64,000 nt of DNA from CAVQCJ01 sp963849365 (GTDB lineage: Bacteria; Actinomycetota; Actinomycetes; Prado026). The position numbers and the translations under genes are program-made. Shown piece after piece: positions 60,742-64,000 of the stretch. How positions within the stretch are numbered: position 1 is the stretch's first letter; every line of letters begins with the position of its first letter. The stretch spans positions 1,922,001 through 1,986,000 of the forward strand of contig CAWKHA010000004.1 in assembly GCA_963849365.1 (NCBI GenBank), in the 5' to 3' direction. The notes beneath the pieces were generated by a model. It made no database searches. It was not told the origin of the DNA and saw nothing but the letters and a program-made list of their open reading frames with translations.

Positions 60742-60773
60742 TTGACATCTGATTGCTAGAGGTCTAGTAATTA
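60742..60773 (+). promoter_or_regulatory. Promoter and MarR-type palindrome
   Basis: TTGACA (60742-60747) and TAGTAA (60765-60770) are spaced 17 bp. Between and over the -10 lies ATTGCTAGA-GG-TCTAGTAAT (60752-60771), an inverted repeat with eight of nine arm positions matching, as expected of a MarR operator. The ABM gene starts 36 bases downstream. Confidence 0.6.
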
Positions 60774-60808
60774 TCCCGCGGGGACAGAGACTTCTCCTGG
60801 AGGGTTCG

Positions 60809-61084
60809 ATGACCACTCTCGCGGTTCGCCAGTCGGTGCAGGACTACGACAGCTGGAAGACCGTCTTCGACGGGCACGAGCCGGTGCGCCGCAGCCACGG
60901 CGCCACCGGGCACCGCGTGCTCAGGGCTGGCAACGACGTCCTGGTCCTGATCGAGTTCCCCGACGAGTCCGGCGCGCAGTCGTTCGGGGCCGACCTCTCC
61001 CTGCGCGATGCCATGCACGACGCAGGAGTCGTCGGCACTCCCGACATCAGCCTGCGCAGCGAGGCCTCGAAGGTGCAGTACTGA
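60809..61084 (+). CDS. ABM/cyclase-like small protein
   Basis: The 91-residue protein has a dimeric ferredoxin-like (ABM-type) pattern: TTLAVRQSVQDYDSWKTVFD, VRRSHGATGHRVLRAGNDVL, VLIEFPDESGAQSFGAD. Proteins of this type are often controlled by a neighbouring MarR regulator and linked to polyketide or redox chemistry. GGAGG eight bases before ATG 60809. A perfect hairpin follows the stop. Confidence 0.75.
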   Translation: MTTLAVRQSVQDYDSWKTVFDGHEPVRRSHGATGHRVLRAGNDVLVLIEFPDESGAQSFGADLSLRDAMHDAGVVGTPDISLRSEASKVQY

Positions 61085-61108
61085 GTACGACCCAGCCGCC
61101 GAGGCGGC

Positions 61109-61137
61109 CGAAGGGCTCCCACGCCGGGAGCCCTTCG
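61109..61137 (+). terminator. Hairpin after the ABM-like gene
   Basis: CGAAGGGCTCCC and GGGAGCCCTTCG form a perfect 12-bp stem with an ACGCC loop, 24 bases beyond the stop. It lies inside what would be the N-terminal coding region of a longer MarR frame, complicating the start of that gene. Confidence 0.7.
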
Positions 61138-61245
61138 ACGCGTGCCGCTGCGAAGAGCCCGTTCGAGCGGGAGTTCCCGGGCGGCAGCGAGTCCGCCAAC
61201 GCGGGTTTCGTCGCCCTGGTCGCGGCTGCGGAGGCCTTCCTCGCC

Positions 61246-61674
61246 GTGATCGGCAAGTCGTTGCGCCGGCACGGCCTGTCGGCTGCCGGAGCGCAGGTCC
61301 TGGGCATCGTCGAGGGCGCCGGCGGACCGATCTCCCCGACCGTCATCGCCGACCGCCTCATCGTCACCACGGCCACGGTGACCTCGCTGCTGGACACGCT
61401 GGAGCGGCGAGGTCTGGTCCAGCGACGGCCCGACCCGGTCGACCGGCGCAAGGTGCTCGTCGCGCTGACCGACGAGGCCTACGAGCTCGTGGACCGCTTC
61501 CTGCCGGAGATCGTCGCGCTACAGACCGCGATCATGACCGGGATCCCGGAGGTGGAGCGGCAACGGCTGCGGCGCACGCTGGCCCGGGTCCGGACGAACA
61601 TCGCTTCCCTCGACGCGGACGCGGTCGTCGCCGCTGCCGGCCCCCGGCGCAGGCCCAGCCGGCGTCCCGGCTGA
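61246..61674 (+). CDS. MarR-family transcriptional regulator (start uncertain)
   Basis: From GTG 61246 the 142-residue product contains the MarR winged helix (LSAAGAQVLGIVEGAGGPIS, VIADRLIVTTATVTSLLDTL, then RRPDPVDRRKVLVALTD) and a C-terminal dimerisation helix. The family's first helix is encoded upstream in the same frame (SESANAGFVALVAAAEAFLA), but no ATG, GTG or TTG is found there; the frame is open to a CTG at 61081 that overlaps the previous stop. A non-standard start or a sequence error is possible. Its target is probably the palindrome before the ABM gene. The 3' end overlaps dinB by 156 bases. Confidence 0.8.
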   Translation: MIGKSLRRHGLSAAGAQVLGIVEGAGGPISPTVIADRLIVTTATVTSLLDTLERRGLVQRRPDPVDRRKVLVALTDEAYELVDRFLPEIVALQTAIMTGIPEVERQRLRRTLARVRTNIASLDADAVVAAAGPRRRPSRRPG

Positions 61675-62706
61675 ACCCGGCGCCACCGGGGCGAAGTCTG
61701 CGCGGACGCCCAGCAGGCGCACCGGCCGTCTCTCGGTGAACCCGTCGAGCGCCGTGAGCGCGCCCTGACCGATCGTCGCCCGGTCCGTGGTCGGGGCCCC
61801 CAGCGTGTGCCCGTGCGTCTTCGTCACGAAGGGTACGTAGCGCACCTTCACCACGATCCGTACGACGGGACGCCGCTCGGCGGCGACGTCGTCGGCCACC
61901 AGCCCGGCCACGCGGACGACCTCGCGCCGCACGTCCTCCCAGTCCGCCAGGTCTTCCTGGAACGTGACCTCCCGGCTGCGGGAGCGCGCGATGTACGGCG
62001 CCCCGACGACCGTCGCGCTGCTGCGTCCGCGACCCAGCCGCACCAGCCACGGTCCGATGGTCGGGCCGAAGTGCGCGGCCAGCGCCTGCGGGTCGGCGGC
62101 GGCGAGATCGGCGACGGTCGCGATCCCGAGCGAGGCCAGCTTCCTCGCGGTCTTCGACCCGATGCCCCACAGCACGTCGGTCGGCCGCTCGCCCAGCACG
62201 GCGAACCAGGTCTGTCCGGTGAGCCTGAACACTCCGGCCGGCTTCCCGAAGCCGGTGGCCAGCTTGGCCTGCAGCTTGTTCTCCCCGATGCCGACGCTCA
62301 GATCCAGCCCGGTCACCTCGCGCACGCGGTTCTGGACCGCTCGCGCCAGCTCTTCCGGGTCGTCGGTGTCCACGCCGAGGAACGCCTCGTCCCAGCCGAG
62401 CACCTCGACCACGGCGTCGAAACCCCGCAGCGTCGCCATGACCTGGGCCGACGCGGCCTCGTACGCCTCCCGGTCCACCGACAGGAACACAGCCTCCGGG
62501 CACCGCCGCGCCGCCGTGCGCAGCGGGAGGCCGGAGTGCACGCCGTGCACGCGGGCCTCGTACGACGCCGTGCTGACCACCCCGCGCTTGGTCGGGTCGC
62601 CGTCACCGCCGACGACGACCGGACGCCCGCGCAGCTCCGGGCGGCGCAGCACCTCGACGGCGGCGATGAACTGGTCCAGGTCGACGTGCAGCACCCAGCG
62701 AGCCAT
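61519..62706 (-). CDS. dinB: Y-family DNA polymerase IV (DinB)
   Basis: The 395-residue translesion polymerase has the palm acidic residues in HVDLDQFIAAVE and GWDEAFLGVD, the finger segment ASYEARVHGVHSG, a helix-hairpin-helix (LWGIGSKTARKLASLGIATV) and the little-finger domain (SREVTFQEDLADWEDVRREV, RPVRLLGVRADFAP). After that the last 55 residues are low-complexity and antisense to the marR gene, so the tail may be an extension gained by loss of an earlier stop. It copies damaged DNA with low fidelity. ATG 62706 opens the first strand. Confidence 0.93.
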   Translation of the reverse strand: MARWVLHVDLDQFIAAVEVLRRPELRGRPVVVGGDGDPTKRGVVSTASYEARVHGVHSGLPLRTAARRCPEAVFLSVDREAYEAASAQVMATLRGFDAVVEVLGWDEAFLGVDTDDPEELARAVQNRVREVTGLDLSVGIGENKLQAKLATGFGKPAGVFRLTGQTWFAVLGERPTDVLWGIGSKTARKLASLGIATVADLAAADPQALAAHFGPTIGPWLVRLGRGRSSATVVGAPYIARSRSREVTFQEDLADWEDVRREVVRVAGLVADDVAAERRPVVRIVVKVRYVPFVTKTHGHTLGAPTTDRATIGQGALTALDGFTERRPVRLLGVRADFAPVAPGSAGTPAGPAPGAGSGDDRVRVEGSDVRPDPGQRAPQPLPLHLRDPGHDRGL

Positions 62707-62720
62707 ACGGACAGGGTTGC

Positions 62721-62972
62721 TCAGCCGTGCGGTTGCTGGTCGAGGAACCGCTCCAGCTCGGCCAGCCCGCGGGCGGCCTCCCGCTCGATGAGCCGGTCCT
62801 CGCTGCGCGGGTCGCGACCGCGTGGGTTCCGGCTGACCTCCAGGTAGGCCTCCCGGGCGGCGAACCCACCCCCCCAGAAGGAACCGACGGCGATGAACGC
62901 GACCATGACCCACCAGAGGACGTGACGCAGGGCGTCGCTCAGGACGTACAACGGCGGTGCCACTGTCGGCAT
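62721..62972 (-). CDS. Small membrane protein upstream of dinB
   Basis: The 83-residue protein has one transmembrane helix (HVLWWVMVAFIAVGSFWGGG) and a charged C-terminal helix (EDRLIEREAARGLAELERFL). ATG 62972 has GGAGG eight bases upstream. Fourteen bases separate its stop from the dinB start, so the two may be co-transcribed. A DosR-like box is 86 bases upstream. Function unknown. Confidence 0.7.
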   Translation of the reverse strand: MPTVAPPLYVLSDALRHVLWWVMVAFIAVGSFWGGGFAAREAYLEVSRNPRGRDPRSEDRLIEREAARGLAELERFLDQQPHG

Positions 62973-63057
62973 GACGATCACCTCCGGCGGTCGCCCGTTC
63001 GGAGCACTGCCGCTCGGGCCTCGGCAACGAGCGTCGTCGGCGGGCAGCGGACCATCA

Positions 63058-63072
63058 AGGGTCGAAGGTCCC
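63058..63072 (-). promoter_or_regulatory. DosR-like box upstream of the small membrane protein/dinB
   Basis: Minus strand GGGACCTTCGACCCT, one mismatch from the consensus, in the 132-base gap between valS and the small membrane protein gene. Confidence 0.5.
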
Positions 63073-63104
63073 GCTCGCCCGGCCCGCCTTCTGCAGCCGT
63101 CGCC

Positions 63105-64000
63105 TCAGGCCGCGCTGTCCTCGGCGAGCTCGACCGTCGCGTCGAGCGGCCCGGCCGACTCCTCGACCACGAGCTCGTGGATGCGGCCGGTGCCGCACAG
63201 GTCGTCCGCTGCCGCGAGCACGTGGGCCAGCGCCTCTGCCGGACCGCTCACGACCACGCGGGCGACGTCGGCGCGCATCGAGACCTTGGCCTCGGACTTG
63301 GCCCTGCGCACCAACGAGAGCACCGCAGAGACGTCGCGCAGCATTGCGGGGTCACCACCGCTGGCCGCCGCGCCGATCTCGTCGGTGGTCGGCCAAGCGG
63401 ACCGGTGCACCGAGCCGTCCTGCCACCACGACCACACTTCCTCGGTGACGAACGGCAGCACCGGCGCGAAGAGCCGCTGTAGGACCGACAGCGCGAGGCC
63501 GAGGGTCGCCTTCGCCGACTCCCCGGCGGTCCCGTCCCGCCCGCCGTACGCCCGCTCCTTCACCAGCTCGAGGTAGTCGTCGCAGAACGTCCAGAAGAAG
63601 GTCTCCGCGGCCTCGAGAGCGCGGCCGTACTCGTAGCCGTCGAACGCCCGGGTGGCCCGCTCGACCACCGAGGCCAGCTCGGCCAGCACCGCACGGTCCA
63701 GCGGCTCGGTGACTGCGCCGGCCCGGCCGGCTGCCTCGCCCGTCCCCAGCCCCAGCACGAACTTGCTGGCGTTGAGGATCTTGATGGCGAGCCGGCGGCC
63801 GATCTTCATCTGGCCGACCTCGAACGCGGTGTCGGTGCCGGGACGACCGCTGGCCGCCCAGTAGCGCACGGCGTCGGACCCGTGCTCGGTCAGCATCCCC
63901 AGCGGTGTCATCGCGTTGCCGGTGGACTTGCCCATCTTCTTGCGGTCCGGGTCGAGGATCCACCCGGACAGCGCGGCGTGCTTCCACGGTGCCGTGCCGA
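63105..64000 (-). CDS. valS: Valyl-tRNA synthetase, 3' part (runs off the window)
   Basis: About 298 C-terminal residues are present. The class I signature region reads SGWILDPDRKKMGKSTGNAM, the KMSKS loop that binds ATP (Gly for Ser in the second position), followed by LTEHGSDAVRYWAASGRPGT and the anticodon-binding helical domain (FDGYEYGRALEAAETFFWTF, RLFAPVLPFVTEEVWSWWQD). The usual ValS C-terminal coiled-coil arm appears short or absent, as in some actinobacterial forms. It attaches valine to tRNA-Val. The start lies beyond position 64000. Confidence 0.93.
   Translation of the reverse strand, partial: GTAPWKHAALSGWILDPDRKKMGKSTGNAMTPLGMLTEHGSDAVRYWAASGRPGTDTAFEVGQMKIGRRLAIKILNASKFVLGLGTGEAAGRAGAVTEPLDRAVLAELASVVERATRAFDGYEYGRALEAAETFFWTFCDDYLELVKERAYGGRDGTAGESAKATLGLALSVLQRLFAPVLPFVTEEVWSWWQDGSVHRSAWPTTDEIGAAASGGDPAMLRDVSAVLSLVRRAKSEAKVSMRADVARVVVSGPAEALAHVLAAADDLCGTGRIHELVVEESAGPLDATVELAEDSAA

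Overview
The window is very GC-rich chromosomal DNA from an actinomycete. Indicators are a WXG100/EccC secretion locus, the tandem tig-clpP1-clpP2-clpX block, a SoxR-type MerR regulator, mycothiol-style DinB-fold proteins and pervasive GTG starts. Gene order and composition remind me of Micrococcales such as Cellulomonas or Actinotalea, but that assignment is an inference.

Region 1 (1-7.6 kb): a type VII secretion-like locus. A SpoIIE-like phosphatase converges on a minus-strand pair made of a three-ATPase EccC and a small free-standing YukD/EsaB-like protein. Divergently, three overlapping plus-strand genes encode a WXG100 protein, an EspC-like helical partner and a 499-residue effector ending in an RNase A-like toxin domain. 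No membrane-channel subunit and no immunity gene are visible.

Region 2 (7.6-22.5 kb): core and accessory metabolism. It holds TrmO, GNAT enzymes (one split by an in-frame stop), an XRE regulator with a three-copy palindromic operator, an NADP oxidoreductase, a secreted protein, a SoxR/SDR/QueA-like cluster, a DAO-family oxidase, a dienelactone hydrolase, an acyltransferase, a CoA-binding protein and a decayed F5/8 domain gene.

Region 3 (22.58-47.02 kb): a genomic island of about 24.4 kb in a tRNA-Gly(TCC) gene, bounded by a 47-bp direct repeat of the tRNA 3' part. Its cargo is an MNT-HEPN toxin-antitoxin pair plus an orphan MNT, a HAD hydrolase, two IS110 elements (one truncated), an ISL3 element, an ABC exporter, an Acg-like nitroreductase, DUF4386 and universal-stress proteins, and a complete kdp potassium system with a short KdpD. 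The integrase is frameshifted and its 3' half has been deleted into a DUF932 gene, so the island is probably immobile.

Region 4 (47-64 kb): conserved backbone. An MDR oxidoreductase/TetR pair, tRNA-Pro, the tig-clpP1-clpP2-clpX protein quality control block, two paralogous membrane proteins and an IclR-controlled glycerol/dihydroxyacetone operon (aquaporin, dhaK, dhaL and a DhaM fused to HPr and full-length enzyme I) come first. An ABM/MarR unit, dinB and the 3' part of valS follow.

A recurring 15-bp element close to GGGACCTTCGGCCCT lies upstream of seven stress- or membrane-related genes, inside and outside the island. It resembles the DosR/DevR dormancy box and suggests a hypoxia/dormancy regulon cutting across the window.
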